Assembly (NCBI GenBank): GCA_040901445.1
Contig: JBBDYQ010000017.1
Span: 1 to 51,745, forward strand
Length of the DNA: 51,745 nucleotides
From: Thermoleophilaceae bacterium
Lineage (GTDB): Bacteria > Actinomycetota > Thermoleophilia > Solirubrobacterales > Thermoleophilaceae
Direction: 5' to 3'
Under the pieces are notes generated by a model. The model was not told the DNA's origin, did no database searches, and saw only the letters and a program-made list of their open reading frames with translations. A program made the position numbers and the translations under genes. Below, one piece after another: positions 8,203 through 22,082 of this stretch (positions are counted from its first letter, which is position 1; every line of letters starts with the position of its first letter).

Positions 8203-8430
8203 GCGGGCGCCAGTATAGGGAGGCCGAGGCACGAGCCCGCTGTGCACAGCCTGTGCATCCCCTCCGACGCTTTTCCCGCGATTTGCGAGATGGCTCCGGA
8301 GCGGTCGCCGGGGACCTCGCCGAGGCCTGTGTAGACTCGGCCTCGCCGAGGGTCTTGGCCCCAGTCCCACCGCCCAGGCCCCTCTCCTTCCGACGTTTCT
8401 CAAACGCCCCTCGCGGGGTGCCGACTTCCC
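8203..8430. promoter_or_regulatory. rpmH-dnaA divergent intergenic region
   Basis: This 228-base gap must hold the promoters of the rpmH operon and dnaA. GCTGTGCACAGCCTGTGCAT (8239-8258) contains two TGTGCA repeats resembling degenerate DnaA boxes. TAGACT (8332-8337) is a possible -10 for dnaA, without a clear -35. I see no tandem set of perfect DnaA boxes and no open reading frame of interest. Confidence 0.4.
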
Positions 8431-9762
8431 TTGCAGCCAACCGAGCTCGACACGACCTGGCAGGCCATCCGCGCACGCGCCCGTGACGAGCTCACCGACT
8501 ACGCGTTCCACATCTGGATCGACCCGCTCGCGCCGGCCGCGGCCGTGGCGGACACGCTCTTCCTGCGCGCCCCGCGCCACATCCGCACGATGGTGCGCGA
8601 CCGCTACGTCCCCCTCCTGCGCGATGCCGCCCGCACGGCCGCCGCCGGCATCGCCACCGTCGAAGTCGTGGACGAGGACTGGTCGCCCCCCGACACCCCG
8701 ACAGGGGCAGCGCTCCCGCTCGAGCCCGAGGAGGGCCGGCTCAATCCCAAGTACAGCTTCGAGCAGTTCGTCATCGGCGACGGCAACCGCTTCGCCCACG
8801 CCGCTTCGCTGGCCGCCGCGGAGATGCCCGCCCAGGCATACAACCCGCTCTTTCTCCACGGGCCGCCGGGGCTCGGCAAGACCCACCTCCTGCACGCCAT
8901 CGGCAACTACGTGCGCCGTTACGGCGGCCTGAAGGTCCGCTACGCCACCGTCGAGGCATTCACGAGCGAGTTCGTCCACACGCTGCGCCAGGGCGGAGAC
9001 CTCCACGCCTTCAAGGAGCGCTTCCGCGAGATCGACGTCCTCCTCATCGATGACGTGCAGTTCCTGGCCGACAAGAAGCGCACGAAGGAGGAGTTCTTCC
9101 ACACCTTCAACGCCCTCTATGAGGCCGGCGCCCAGCTCGTGCTCACAAGCGACCGTCCCCCTACCGAGCTCCAGGGCCTCGAGGACCGGCTGCGTGAGCG
9201 CTTCGCCTCCGGCCTGGTGGTGGAGGTGGAGCGTCCCGACCTCGAGGTCCGGCTCGCCATCCTGCGCCAGCGCACCCGCCACGACGGGCTCAACGAGGTC
9301 GCCGAGGACGCCCTGGGCACCATTGCCGAGCACGTCACCGGCAGCGTCCGGTCCCTCGAGGGCGCCCTCATCCGCGTCGTGGCCTACGCCTCGCTCGAGG
9401 GCCTCCCCGTCTCCGCCGACGTGGCCCGCTCGGTGCTCTCCCGCCTCTACCCGCGAGAGCGATGCACCCTCGACGACATCCGCCTGGCCACGGCCCGCTC
9501 CTTCGGCTTCGAGCCCGCCGACCTGCTCGCCCGCGACCGTCGTCCCGACGTGGCGTTCGCCCGCCAGGTCGCCATGTACCTCTCCCGCGAGCTCACCGAC
9601 CAGACCCTGCCGGCCATCGGCCGCAGCTTCGGCGGCCGCAACCACACCACGATCCTCCACGCCCACCGCAGGGTGGCCCGGCAGATCGCCACCGACCCCG
9701 ATGCGGCGGACGCCGTCGCCGCGGTGCAGCGTGACCTCGACGCTGCCGACCGCGTCCGCTGA
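8431..9762 (+). CDS. dnaA: Chromosomal replication initiator DnaA
   Basis: DnaA binds DnaA boxes and melts the origin. Domain I starts [20 protein letters not shown] and contains the tryptophan motif FHIWIDPL. A short linker leads to [20 protein letters not shown], the start of the AAA+ domain. Walker A is [14 protein letters not shown] at about 144-157, Walker [14 protein letters not shown] at about 205-217, and sensor and arginine-finger segments follow ([23 protein letters not shown]). Domain IV ends with [18 protein letters not shown], the DnaA-box-binding signature. The start is TTG 8431, because homology begins within a few residues of it. Length is 443 residues; the domain II linker is short compared with Streptomyces DnaA. 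Confidence 0.97.
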   Translation: MQPTELDTTWQAIRARARDELTDYAFHIWIDPLAPAAAVADTLFLRAPRHIRTMVRDRYVPLLRDAARTAAAGIATVEVVDEDWSPPDTPTGAALPLEPEEGRLNPKYSFEQFVIGDGNRFAHAASLAAAEMPAQAYNPLFLHGPPGLGKTHLLHAIGNYVRRYGGLKVRYATVEAFTSEFVHTLRQGGDLHAFKERFREIDVLLIDDVQFLADKKRTKEEFFHTFNALYEAGAQLVLTSDRPPTELQGLEDRLRERFASGLVVEVERPDLEVRLAILRQRTRHDGLNEVAEDALGTIAEHVTGSVRSLEGALIRVVAYASLEGLPVSADVARSVLSRLYPRERCTLDDIRLATARSFGFEPADLLARDRRPDVAFARQVAMYLSRELTDQTLPAIGRSFGGRNHTTILHAHRRVARQIATDPDAADAVAAVQRDLDAADRVR

Positions 9763-9873
9763 CAGAATCCACAACTTGCACCCACCCGGCAAACACATCA
9801 CCCGCCCGCTCCACAACGGACTGCGCGCGGTTGTCCACCTCTGCACAGCACCTACTTCCACTAGAGAGATCAC
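9763..9873. promoter_or_regulatory. dnaA-dnaN intergenic region, oriC candidate
   Basis: The gap is only 111 bases but is less GC-rich than its surroundings. It contains TTGTCCACC (9831-9839), one base from the actinobacterial-type DnaA box TTGTCCACA. It also has GAATCCACA (9765-9773, 7 of 9 to TTATCCACA), a weaker CTCCACAAC (9809-9817) and CTGCACAGC. Actinobacterial origins usually lie between dnaA and dnaN, but they are normally longer with more boxes. This may be part of the origin only. Confidence 0.45.
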
Positions 9874-10983
9874 ATGAAGTTCTCCATCGATCGAGAAGCA
9901 TTCACAGGGCAGCTCGGGGTTGCCGTCCGCGGCGTGGCCACCCGCAGCGCCATCCAGACGCTCTCCGGCGTCCTCATCCACGCGGAGGAGGGCTCCGTCG
10001 AGCTGCAGGCCACAGACATGGAGCTGGGCATCCGCATATCCCTCCCGGCCGACGTCGAGCGTCCCGGCACGGCCGTGGTCCCCGGCCGCCTGCTGCTCGA
10101 CGTCACGCGCTCCCTGCCGGCCGCGCAGCTCTCGCTCGAGTACCGCTCCTCCGAGCAGGACGTCGAGGTGGTGTCGGGCGGCTCGCGCTTCCACCTGCGC
10201 ACCCTTCCCGCCGACGACTTCCCGAAGCTCCCCTCCGCCGATGGCGCCTCCACCGTCCGCATGCCGGCCGGCGCGTTCGTCGAGACGGTCGGCCGGGTGG
10301 CCCGCTCGGCCTCCCGCGACGAGACACGCCCGCATCTCACGGGCGTGCTCGTGTCCGCCTCCGAGCGTGACCTGCGCATGGTGGCCACCGACTCCTACCG
10401 CCTCAGCGTCAAGGAGACGGGACTCGAGGAGGCGCTGGAGGGCTCGCTCGAGGCCAACGTGCCGGCGCGCACGCTCCAGGAGCTCAGCCGCATCGCGCAG
10501 GCGGCCGGGCCGGACCACATCGAGATCGCCGCCCTCGAGAATCAGGTGATCTTCGACCTCGGCGACGTCGTGCTGTCGTCACGTCTGGTCGAAGGTCGGT
10601 TCCCGAACTACCAGCAGCTGCTGCCGGAGTCGTACGAGCACGAGCTGCGCGTGCCGCGCGCCGAGCTGCTCGAGGTCATCCGCCGCATCAGCCTGATGGC
10701 GCAGAAGAACGCGCCGCTGCGGTTGCGCTTCGGGGAGGGGGAGCTGGAGATCTCGGCTCAGACGCCCGACCTGGGCGACGCGCGGGAGACCGTCCCCGTT
10801 CCGTTCGCCGGCGAACCGTTCGAGATCGGCTTCAATCCGGAGTTCCTCCGCGACGGCCTCGAGAGCGCCGAGTCCGACGAGCTGCTGCTGAAGCTCATCA
10901 GCCCTCTCCGCCCCGGCCTGATCCAGTCCGGTGACGACGGCGGCTTCATCTACCTGATCATGCCGATCAGGCTCAACGTCTAG
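9874..10983 (+). CDS. dnaN: DNA polymerase III beta sliding clamp
   Basis: The beta clamp encircles DNA as a dimer and tethers Pol III and many other factors. It starts [21 protein letters not shown] and shows three repeated clamp domains of about 120 residues. Recognisable segments include [21 protein letters not shown] in domain [25 protein letters not shown] in domain II, and [11 protein letters not shown] with the terminal YLIMPIRL in domain III. The final PIRL-type tail forms part of the hydrophobic partner-binding pocket. The length of 369 residues is standard. ATG 9874 is preceded by AGAGAGATCAC, a modest Shine-Dalgarno. Its last codons form the left arm of an unusual palindromic element that lies between this gene and recF. 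Confidence 0.97.
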   Translation: MKFSIDREAFTGQLGVAVRGVATRSAIQTLSGVLIHAEEGSVELQATDMELGIRISLPADVERPGTAVVPGRLLLDVTRSLPAAQLSLEYRSSEQDVEVVSGGSRFHLRTLPADDFPKLPSADGASTVRMPAGAFVETVGRVARSASRDETRPHLTGVLVSASERDLRMVATDSYRLSVKETGLEEALEGSLEANVPARTLQELSRIAQAAGPDHIEIAALENQVIFDLGDVVLSSRLVEGRFPNYQQLLPESYEHELRVPRAELLEVIRRISLMAQKNAPLRLRFGEGELEISAQTPDLGDARETVPVPFAGEPFEIGFNPEFLRDGLESAESDELLLKLISPLRPGLIQSGDDGGFIYLIMPIRLNV

Positions 10984-11099
10984 TGCCATGCGGCTGCAAA
11001 CCTTCGAATCCCTGCGTCCTCGGGCGCTAGACGTGCGTTGCACGCCGTCGGCCCTGCGTCCTCGGGCTCCTCGGTTTTCGCTCGCCTGGCACTAGACGT
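10976..11099. repeat. Intergenic palindromic element, copy A (dnaN-recF)
   Basis: Outer arms 10976-11002 and 11073-11099 are 27-nt inverted repeats matching at 22 positions (13 in a row at the outer end). The left arm includes the dnaN stop and the right arm contains the recF GTG start. Between them an 80-nt core runs from AAACC (10998-11002) to GGTTT (11073-11077). The core holds CGTCCT at offsets 17-22 and 59-64 (11015-11020, 11057-11062), each within CCTGCGTCCTCGGG. The same architecture recurs at 15107-15233 and, inverted, at 20750-20851. Confidence 0.75.
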
Positions 11100-12201
11100 G
11101 ATCGTCACCAGGATCGCGCTGCGCGACTTCCGCAACTACGAGCGGGCGGAGGTCGAGGTGGGCGAGCGGCTCACCGTCGTCCACGGGCCCAACGGGGCCG
11201 GCAAGACGAACCTGCTCGAGGCGCTGTACCTCGGCTGTACGGGGCGCTCGTGCCGGACGTCGAACGAGCGCGAGGTCGTGCGCTTCGGCTGCAGGGTGGC
11301 ACGCGTGTCCGTGGAGACCGAGGGCGACGACGGCCGCCACCTCATCGAGGTGGGCATCGAGCCGGGCGAGGGCCGGCTGCTGCGCGTGGACGGCGCGGCG
11401 GTGGAGCGGCTCGCGGGCGTGCAGGCCCGCCCACTCGTCGCGGTGTTCATCCCGGACCGCCTCGAGCTCGTGAAGGGCGCCCCGGCCGCGCGGCGCGCAC
11501 ACCTCGATCAGCTCGTGGCCGCGCTCTGGCCTTCGCGGGCGGACACGCGCACGGCGTACGCGCGAGCGCTCGCCCAGCGCAACGCCCTTCTGGGCCGCGT
11601 GCGGGCGGGCGCCGGCTCGCCGCGGCTGCTCGACACGTGGGACGCGGAGCTTGCGCGTCACGGCGTGACCCTCATGGCCGACCGTGCGGCCGCGCTGACC
11701 CTCGTGTCCGAGCCGTTCGCCCGTCTCGCAGCCGAGCTGGGGCTGCCCGAGCCGGCCGCGGTGGAGTACCGGCCCCGCTCACGGGCGCACGACGCCGGCG
11801 TGCTCCGGGCCGAGTTGGCGGAGCGGCGCGAGGGCGACCTCGGCCGCGGGTTCACCGACCACGGACCGCACCGCGACGACGTGGCGCTACTCCACGCCGG
11901 CCGCCCCCTGCGCGCCTACGGCTCCCAGGGACAGCAGCGGCTCGCCCTGCTCACGCTGCTCTTCGCCGAGCGCGAGGTGCTGCTCGACCAGCGCGGACGT
12001 GCGCCGCTCATGCTGCTCGACGACGTGATGTCCGAGCTCGACGCCTCCCGCCGCGCCCGCCTCGTGGAGCTCGTGCGCGCCAGCGGCCAGGCAATCGTCA
12101 CGGCCACCGACTGCGACCACGTCCCCGGCGCGGAGCACTCCGGCGTGGCCACGGTGGGCGTTGACAGCGGCGAGCCCGCCCTCGAGGTGGCAGGGCGGTG
12201 A
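11098..12201 (+). CDS. recF: DNA replication and repair protein RecF
   Basis: RecF is an SMC-like ATPase that with RecO and RecR loads RecA at gapped DNA. From GTG 11098 it reads VIVTRIALRDFRNYERAEVE, matching the family N-terminus (L-x-NFRNY). Walker A is HGPNGAGKTNLLEALY (about 29-44). The C-terminal ABC signature (YGSQGQQRLALLTLLFAE) and Walker B (PLMLLDDVMSELD) are clear. Length 367 is typical. The frame extends to 11038 but those residues come from the intergenic element and lack homology. The start codon lies inside the right arm of that palindrome, so folding of the mRNA could hide it. It ends in a GTGA overlap with the next gene. Confidence 0.95.
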   Translation: MIVTRIALRDFRNYERAEVEVGERLTVVHGPNGAGKTNLLEALYLGCTGRSCRTSNEREVVRFGCRVARVSVETEGDDGRHLIEVGIEPGEGRLLRVDGAAVERLAGVQARPLVAVFIPDRLELVKGAPAARRAHLDQLVAALWPSRADTRTAYARALAQRNALLGRVRAGAGSPRLLDTWDAELARHGVTLMADRAAALTLVSEPFARLAAELGLPEPAAVEYRPRSRAHDAGVLRAELAERREGDLGRGFTDHGPHRDDVALLHAGRPLRAYGSQGQQRLALLTLLFAEREVLLDQRGRAPLMLLDDVMSELDASRRARLVELVRASGQAIVTATDCDHVPGAEHSGVATVGVDSGEPALEVAGR

Positions 12202-12512
12202 GCCGCCGGCAGGGCCCGCGGCAGCTCGGGCCCGCGCTCGAAGCGGTGGTGGCCTCGGCGGCGCCGCAGACGCTCCTGGCCCGCGTGCAGGGGGCGTGGG
12301 CGGAGGCGGCGGGAGCGGCCATCGCGGCCCAGGCGCAGCCCGTCTCCGAGCGTGGCGGCGTGGTCACGGTGGAGTGTTCGGCGGCGGTCTGGGCACAGGA
12401 GGTGGGGCTGCTCGCCCCACGCCTGTGCGAGCGCCTGTGCGAGGCGCTCGGGGACACCGCGGAGGTGCAGTCCCTGCGGGTGCGCGCAGGCGGCCCGGCG
12501 CGGCGTTCGTAA
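12198..12512 (+). CDS. DUF721 protein, DciA-like
   Basis: A 104-residue protein with the DUF721 layout: LGPALEAVVASAAPQTLLARVQGAWAEAAG followed by VVTVECSAAVWAQEVGLLAPRLCERLCEALG. DUF721 includes DciA, the ancestral replicative helicase operator, and actinobacterial members are commonly encoded between recF and gyrB, exactly as here. GTG 12198 overlaps the recF stop (GTGA), so translation is probably coupled. The family assignment is from recognised pattern and position; the helicase-loading role is known for DciA and inferred here. Confidence 0.85.
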   Translation: MSRRQGPRQLGPALEAVVASAAPQTLLARVQGAWAEAAGAAIAAQAQPVSERGGVVTVECSAAVWAQEVGLLAPRLCERLCEALGDTAEVQSLRVRAGGPARRS

Positions 12513-15233
<2,721 letters not shown>

Positions 15234-15260
15234 GACGTTCCTGAAGGGACGGGATAGCTG

Positions 15261-17855
<2,595 letters not shown>

Positions 17856-18028
17856 GCCGGCGGCGAGCCCGCCCGCTTCGCCCGGCGGCGGCGGCCGTGG
17901 TCGATCCCACCCGGCACCATCCTGCCCTGCGGTCGCAGGACGACCATGAGGCGGGACACTTGCCGGGCTCCCTGGCGCCCCAGCGCTCGGCACCAGCCGC
18001 CCGGTCTGGTTGAATGGGCCGACCAGGG

Positions 18029-18091
18029 AAAGGAGGTGGTCCGAGCTTGACTGACAGACGTTTCGGGACCCTGGAGGTGTCCGGCCGCTAG
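18029..18091 (+). CDS. Possible 14-codon leader ORF with near-ideal Shine-Dalgarno
   Basis: AAAGGAGGTGGTCC (18029-18042) is complementary to the 3' end of 16S rRNA at 13 of 14 positions, far stronger than any other ribosome site in the window. Ten bases after AGGAGG comes TTG at 18047, opening MTDRRFGTLEVSGR and stopping with TAG at 18089-18091. A second small frame of 36 codons starts at GTG 18114 and ends at 18224. The 404-base gyrA-to-18260 gap holds nothing else I can name; a CTGGT/ACCAG inverted repeat lies at 18006-18026. The element could be a translated leader, a ribosome-binding RNA or a remnant of a larger gene. The coordinates include the ribosome site. Confidence 0.35.
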   Translation, partial: KGGGPSLTDRRFGTLEVSGR

Positions 18092-18225
18092 GCAAACGGA
18101 GCTGGGCCCCCTAGTGGAGTCCACCCGCGACACCGTCGGAACCGTGGTGGCCGGACATCGTCCCCCCGGCCGCGCGCCCAGCGTGCAGCGCCGCGCCCGA
18201 CCGAGTCCAGCAGCCGTAATGTGAG

Positions 18226-18253
18226 GAGGGGCGTCCCGGACGGGGCGCCCCTC
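18226..18253. terminator. Hairpin terminator candidate
   Basis: GAGGGGCG (18226-18233) pairs perfectly with CGCCCCTC (18246-18253) around a 12-nt loop, and the stem can extend with one mismatch. It sits between the short plus-strand element and a minus-strand gene ending at 18260, so it could stop transcription from both sides. There is no poly-T tail, common for GC-rich actinobacteria. Confidence 0.55.
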
Positions 18254-18259
18254 TTCGCG

Positions 18260-18730
18260 TCAGGGCTGGCCGCCGTCCCCGCCGTCGTTGCCCGCGTCGG
18301 ACTCGAGCGCCTCGACACGGCCCTCGAGGTCGTCCACGCGGTTGCCGATCGCATCGGCGGCGTCGGCCGCGTCCGCCGCGGACTGCGATGCGCTGGAGAC
18401 GTCGTCCTCGAGCTCTCCGAGGCGGTTGTCGAGCCGCTGGAGGTCCTCACCCGAGGCGGCGTCGCGCACACCCCGCTCGAGCTCCGCCAGGCGCTCGTCC
18501 AGCGATCGCTGAAGCTCGCCGATGTCGGCCGCAACGCCGTTCTCCTCGTCACGCGGCTCGTCGCCGCTGGCGTCGATCAGGGCGATGAGCGCCACGGCGG
18601 TGGCCGCCACCGCCCAGACGCCGGCAACCGCCACCCAGCGCCGCAGCGTGCGCAGCTGCCCGACGCTGGCGGGGGCGTCGTCTGGCTGGACGGGCGGTTC
18701 CCCGGGCGCGGGCGGGCCCTCGCCCGTCAC
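18260..18730 (-). CDS. Single-span membrane protein with coiled coil
   Basis: From GTG 18730, which overlaps the HNH gene stop as GTGA, it encodes 156 residues. The N-terminal 30 residues are Pro/Glu-rich and presumably cytoplasmic, followed by a hydrophobic span at about 33-52. The remainder is a heptad-rich coiled coil (IGELQRSLDERLAELERGV, LQRLDNRLGELEDDVSSAS, IGNRVDDLEGRVEALESD) and a Gly/Asp tail. I do not recognise a family. Coupling to the HNH gene suggests co-expression only. No catalytic motif is visible. Confidence 0.7.
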   Translation of the reverse strand: MTGEGPPAPGEPPVQPDDAPASVGQLRTLRRWVAVAGVWAVAATAVALIALIDASGDEPRDEENGVAADIGELQRSLDERLAELERGVRDAASGEDLQRLDNRLGELEDDVSSASQSAADAADAADAIGNRVDDLEGRVEALESDAGNDGGDGGQP

Positions 18731-19335
18731 GCGGCCTGTCCCAGGTACTGCTGCCAGGCCGGCGGGATGACCGGGGCGGCGACGTGGATGAAGATCGTGG
18801 GGTTGGGGGCCCGCGGCGCGCGCTTGGGATGCATGTTGGCCTGGCGCGGCAGGCGGTCGCCCTTGCGCCGGTTGCACGGCACGCAGCAGGCCACGATGTT
18901 CTCCCACGTGGAGGGCCCGCCCTTGGAGCGCGGGATCACGTGGTCCACGGTGAGCGTGCCCCGCCCGCTGCCGCAGTACTGACAGGCCCAGAGGTCCCGG
19001 GCGAAGACGGCGCGGCGCGTGATCTTGCGCCGGTGCACGTTGCGCGGGACCTTCACGTAGGTGACCAGCCGGATGACGATCGGCTGGGGGAAGGTCATCG
19101 TCTCCGAGTGGAGGCTGTGCTCCCCGCGCTCGATGATCTCAGCGCGCTGCTTGAGCACGAGCACGGTGGCGCGGCGCACGGTGCACACGTTGATGGGCTC
19201 GTACGAGGCGTTGAGCACCAGCACCCGGCTCGAGGACCGTCCGCGCTGCCCCGCCGGGGAACCGGGCAGCGCGACGGGAGGGGCTGGGAGCGCGTCCCCC
19301 GTCGGTGGTTGCGCCGCTACGAGCCTGGAGGCCAC
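18727..19335 (-). CDS. HNH endonuclease family protein
   Basis: A 202-residue protein. The N-terminal 35 residues are low-complexity; then comes RVLVLNASYEPINVCTVRRA, typical of a widespread actinobacterial HNH subfamily. The nuclease motif is at about 116-160: CQYCGSGRGTLTVDHVIPRSKGG, then WENIVACCVPCNRRKGD. It has the HNH His pair and zinc-binding CxxC pairs (CQYC and CVPC). A basic tail with a conserved PxxIFIHV-like end follows. Homologues are often single-copy housekeeping genes of unknown role and not part of restriction systems. The ATG start gives a 4-base overlap with the membrane-protein gene that follows. Confidence 0.85.
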   Translation of the reverse strand: MASRLVAAQPPTGDALPAPPVALPGSPAGQRGRSSSRVLVLNASYEPINVCTVRRATVLVLKQRAEIIERGEHSLHSETMTFPQPIVIRLVTYVKVPRNVHRRKITRRAVFARDLWACQYCGSGRGTLTVDHVIPRSKGGPSTWENIVACCVPCNRRKGDRLPRQANMHPKRAPRAPNPTIFIHVAAPVIPPAWQQYLGQAA

Positions 19336-19378
19336 GATGAGCGGCAGTGTAGCGGGCGTTCTCGCCGCTCCCTGCCGG

Positions 19379-20221
19379 TTACGCGGCCGCGGGATACGAG
19401 CCGAGCACGCGCAGCGTCTCCACCCGGGAGGCCATCGCGTCGAGTGCCTCGCGCACGCGCTGCTCGCCGGTCGAGCCCTCCAGGTCCGCGAAGAACATGT
19501 AGTGCCCGAGGCGCATCCGCCGCGGCCGCGACTCGATCCGGGTGAGGTTGATGCCCCGCTCCGAGAACTCGCTCAGCACGGCCACGAGCGCACCCGGCGA
19601 CTCGTCGTTGAAGCCCCAGAAGACCACGGACGTCTTGGACGGCTCGCCGCGCTGCTCCGCGCCGGCCGGGGCCAGCCAGACGAAGCGGGTGAGGTTGCCG
19701 GCCTTGTCCTCGATGCCCTCCGCGAGCACCGTCCCGCCGTAGAGCTCGGCGGCCAGCCGCGCCCCGATCGCGGCCACGGGGGCCTCGGCGCCCACCGCCT
19801 GGCGGATGGCCTCGGCGGTCGACACGGCGCTCGAGCGCTCGGCGGCCGGCATCCGCTCGCGGAGGTAGCGGGCGCACTGGGCCATGGCCTGGGGGTGCGA
19901 GACCACGAGCCGCACCTCGGAGAGCTCGATCCGCTCGCGGGCGATCAGGCAGTGGGTGATGGGGTGGACGACCTCGGCCGCGATGCGCACGTCCTCGGCT
20001 TCGCCGGCGAGTGCGTCCAGCGTGGCGGCCACGCCACCCTCGAGCGAGTTCTCGATCGGGACCACGGCCCGGTCGGCATCGCCCTGCTGCACGGACATCA
20101 CGGTCTCGTAGACCGTGGGCAGGGGCGCCGGCTCGTAGCTGGCGCCCAGGGCCGTGGGAGCCGAGGCCCTCAGAGCCTCCTCGGTGAACGTCCCGGCCGG
20201 CCCGAGGAAGGCGACCCGCAT
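19379..20221 (-). CDS. pheA: Prephenate dehydratase
   Basis: It converts prephenate to phenylpyruvate in phenylalanine synthesis. It begins MRVAFLGPAGTFTEEALRAS, the standard N-terminus. Catalytic-domain motifs include VVPIENSLEGGVAATLDAL and, near 175, KAGNLTRFVWLA with the conserved TRF motif that carries the catalytic Thr. A C-terminal ACT domain follows (GALVAVLSEFSERGINLTRIESRP), the allosteric phenylalanine site. Length of 280 is normal for a monofunctional PheA. It starts immediately after the DUF4446 stop with no spacer, so the two are probably coupled. The 43-base gap to the HNH gene shows nothing of note. Confidence 0.95.
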   Translation of the reverse strand: MRVAFLGPAGTFTEEALRASAPTALGASYEPAPLPTVYETVMSVQQGDADRAVVPIENSLEGGVAATLDALAGEAEDVRIAAEVVHPITHCLIARERIELSEVRLVVSHPQAMAQCARYLRERMPAAERSSAVSTAEAIRQAVGAEAPVAAIGARLAAELYGGTVLAEGIEDKAGNLTRFVWLAPAGAEQRGEPSKTSVVFWGFNDESPGALVAVLSEFSERGINLTRIESRPRRMRLGHYMFFADLEGSTGEQRVREALDAMASRVETLRVLGSYPAAA

Positions 20222-20734
20222 CTACTGGGCCGCGGGCGAGGCCCCGAGGGCGACGTCGATGGCCTGATGCTCCTCGGGCGAGAGCTCGAGCTCGGACTCG
20301 CCCTCGTGGACCTGCTTGACATACACCCGCGCCTGGTCGCGGTGGAGGATCGACGAGACCACCACTCCCGAGCGGTGGGCGTCGAGCAGCGCATACGAGC
20401 TGGACTGGCGGCCCGACATCTCGCCGTAGGCGTCGTAGCGCACGAGCGCCCGGTAGGCGATGCAGCCGTCGATGCGCGCCTCGGCGTCGGTCATCCGCGC
20501 GTCGCTCCGGCCAAGGGCGTCCTCCACCCACTCGCGCAGGTCGGTGAAGCCGGACTCCAGCCGGGCCGCGTGCGCCACGAGGTCCTGTTGCCCGGCCGGG
20601 CCGAGCACGGCGCTCTGCGCGGTCCGCAGGCGGCGCAGCTTGACCGCCAGGACCGTGGCGAGCACCAGCCCGGCGATGCCGATCCCGCCGGCGGCGAGGG
20701 CGACGATGCCGGTGGTGGAGGAGAGGTCGTCCAT
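20222..20734 (-). CDS. DUF4446 membrane-anchored protein
   Basis: A 170-residue protein with an N-terminal hydrophobic segment (about 9-30, GIVALAAGGIGIAGLVLATV), a coiled-coil-like region and a C-terminal globular part. The latter has ALVRYDAYGEMSGRQSSSYALLD, SGVVVSSILHRDQARVYVK and the acidic ELSPEEHQAID. This is the hallmark layout of DUF4446 proteins found in Firmicutes and Actinobacteria. The function is unknown; family members sit near genes of chromosome and envelope biology. Start ATG 20734. It abuts pheA and lies 15 bases downstream of the palindromic element. Confidence 0.85.
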   Translation of the reverse strand: MDDLSSTTGIVALAAGGIGIAGLVLATVLAVKLRRLRTAQSAVLGPAGQQDLVAHAARLESGFTDLREWVEDALGRSDARMTDAEARIDGCIAYRALVRYDAYGEMSGRQSSSYALLDAHRSGVVVSSILHRDQARVYVKQVHEGESELELSPEEHQAIDVALGASPAAQ

Positions 20735-20749
20735 CGGGGCAGGCTACCG

Positions 20750-20851
20750 CCAGCGGCGCAGAAACCGAGCACGGCAAGGACGCAGGGAGCGACGGGAGCT
20801 GGACACGCGAGCGACTGAGGACGCCGCCGTGCGACGGTTTCTCAGCCGCTG
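20750..20851. repeat. Intergenic palindromic element, copy C (inverted orientation)
   Basis: Arms 20750-20766 and 20836-20851 are inverted repeats (about 14 of 16), and the 20836-20851 arm includes the stop codon region of the minus-strand gene ending at 20842. Read on the minus strand the core runs from AAACC to GGTTT (20840-20762) in 79 nt. CGTCCT lies at offsets 17-22 (20823-20818) and 58-63 (20782-20777), within GGCGGCGTCCTC and CCCTGCGTCCTTG. This matches copies A and B to within one base. Confidence 0.75.
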
Positions 20852-21852
20852 AAGATGGCGCGGGCCTCGATGGAGTTGTTCTCGAGGTTCTCCTCGCCCG
20901 GGACCTGCTCGCTCTCGATCGTCACCTGCAGCGGCTCCCCGGTGGGCACCTCGGCGGCGATCGGGATGTTCACCTGCTCGGTGGCGCCGGCCGCGATGGT
21001 GTCGATGCGCTCCTCGAACTCCAGCGGGTCCCCGCCGCCGGAGATCGTGACCCGGACGGTGACGTCCTGCTCCTCGCTCTCGCCCTGGTTCTGGACGGAG
21101 ACCTGGAACTGGAGGTCCTCGCTGGCCGCCAGCTCGACGGCGCCGCCGGCCGCGACCGTGGCCCCGGACGGCTGCACGGTGACGCCGGTGATCCCGGTGC
21201 CGTGCAGGCCGGGCGCCACCTCGCCGTCACCGCCGCCGCCGCCGCGGATGCGGTTTATGCGGTCGGCCACCGTGCTCGGCTCGAGCCAGTCGGTGTCCGG
21301 GAGGAAGCTGAGCTGCTCGCGGTCCTGGGGCAGCGTGACCTCCGCGAGCACCTCCTGCTCCTCGAGCGGCCCTCTCAGGTTGGGGATGACCCGCTCGATC
21401 ATGATCACGTCGCTGGCCAGGAACTGGAGCATCTGGGTGGCGATGGCGGCCGTGGCCTCGCTGCGGCCCTCGTCCCCCAGCGCCGTGGGGATGGCGTCGC
21501 CGATCTCCGCGAGCCCGTCGCGCCGGAACTCCAGCGCGTCCACGAAGTAGCGGTTGGCCTCCTGGAGCTCGTCGGGTGGGCCGGCGTCCTGAGCGCGCTC
21601 CACCAGCTGCTCGGCCTCGGAGCGGAAGCCGTTGATCTGCTGCTCGACCTCCACCGGGCTCTCGCCGCCCTCGCGCAGGAGGTTGAAGAACGCCTCGCTC
21701 TGCTGGTCCGACGAGGCAGCCAGCTCGCTGACCTCCCCGGCGTAGTCCTTGAACGCCCGCTCCTGACGGGCATCGAGGCAGCCCCGGACGCCGAGCACCA
21801 GCAGGATCAGGAGCAGCACAACTCCGCCGCCCGCAATCGTGCGGCGGACCAT
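20842..21852 (-). CDS. Membrane-anchored protein with CARDB-like C-terminal domain
   Basis: From ATG 21852 (MVRRTIAGGG) a hydrophobic anchor spans about 9-24, followed by GVRGCLDARQ. The Cys is not in a good lipobox, so I read it as an anchored or weakly predicted lipoprotein. Residues 30-200 are helical with no family I recognise. A Gly-rich linker (IRGGGGGDGEV) leads to a beta domain with VQPSGATVAAGGAVELAAS, VSVQNQGESEEQDVTVRVTI and ENLENNS, the pattern of CARDB adhesion-like modules. An alternative TTG start at 21948 has a GGAG eight bases upstream and would add a Pro/Arg-rich tail. It is divergent from the kinase gene at 22083. Confidence 0.75.
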   Translation of the reverse strand: MVRRTIAGGGVVLLLILLVLGVRGCLDARQERAFKDYAGEVSELAASSDQQSEAFFNLLREGGESPVEVEQQINGFRSEAEQLVERAQDAGPPDELQEANRYFVDALEFRRDGLAEIGDAIPTALGDEGRSEATAAIATQMLQFLASDVIMIERVIPNLRGPLEEQEVLAEVTLPQDREQLSFLPDTDWLEPSTVADRINRIRGGGGGDGEVAPGLHGTGITGVTVQPSGATVAAGGAVELAASEDLQFQVSVQNQGESEEQDVTVRVTISGGGDPLEFEERIDTIAAGATEQVNIPIAAEVPTGEPLQVTIESEQVPGEENLENNSIEARAIFSG

Positions 21853-22082
21853 GAGCGTCTGGCGGTCGGTGGGGGGACCACCGCCCCGCGGCGGGGGCCG
21901 CCGCGCGCTCCGACGGGGTGTGCCTTCGCGTTCGTCGAGAGAGGACAAGGGCGTCGCTCCGGGGAGCCTTCGGAGAGTCAAGTATGACCATTGCTGCGGC
22001 CGGTACCGCTCAGCAGGGCGTTCCGGGGCGGTTACCTTGACCGGCAGGGACCGCGCCGCCCACCCCGAAACGAGGACCCGGA

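Noticed and set aside
8068-10518. A long minus-strand frame extending upstream of rpmH across dnaA and dnaN
   Set aside because: Only the last 44 codons are L34; the rest is antisense shadow.
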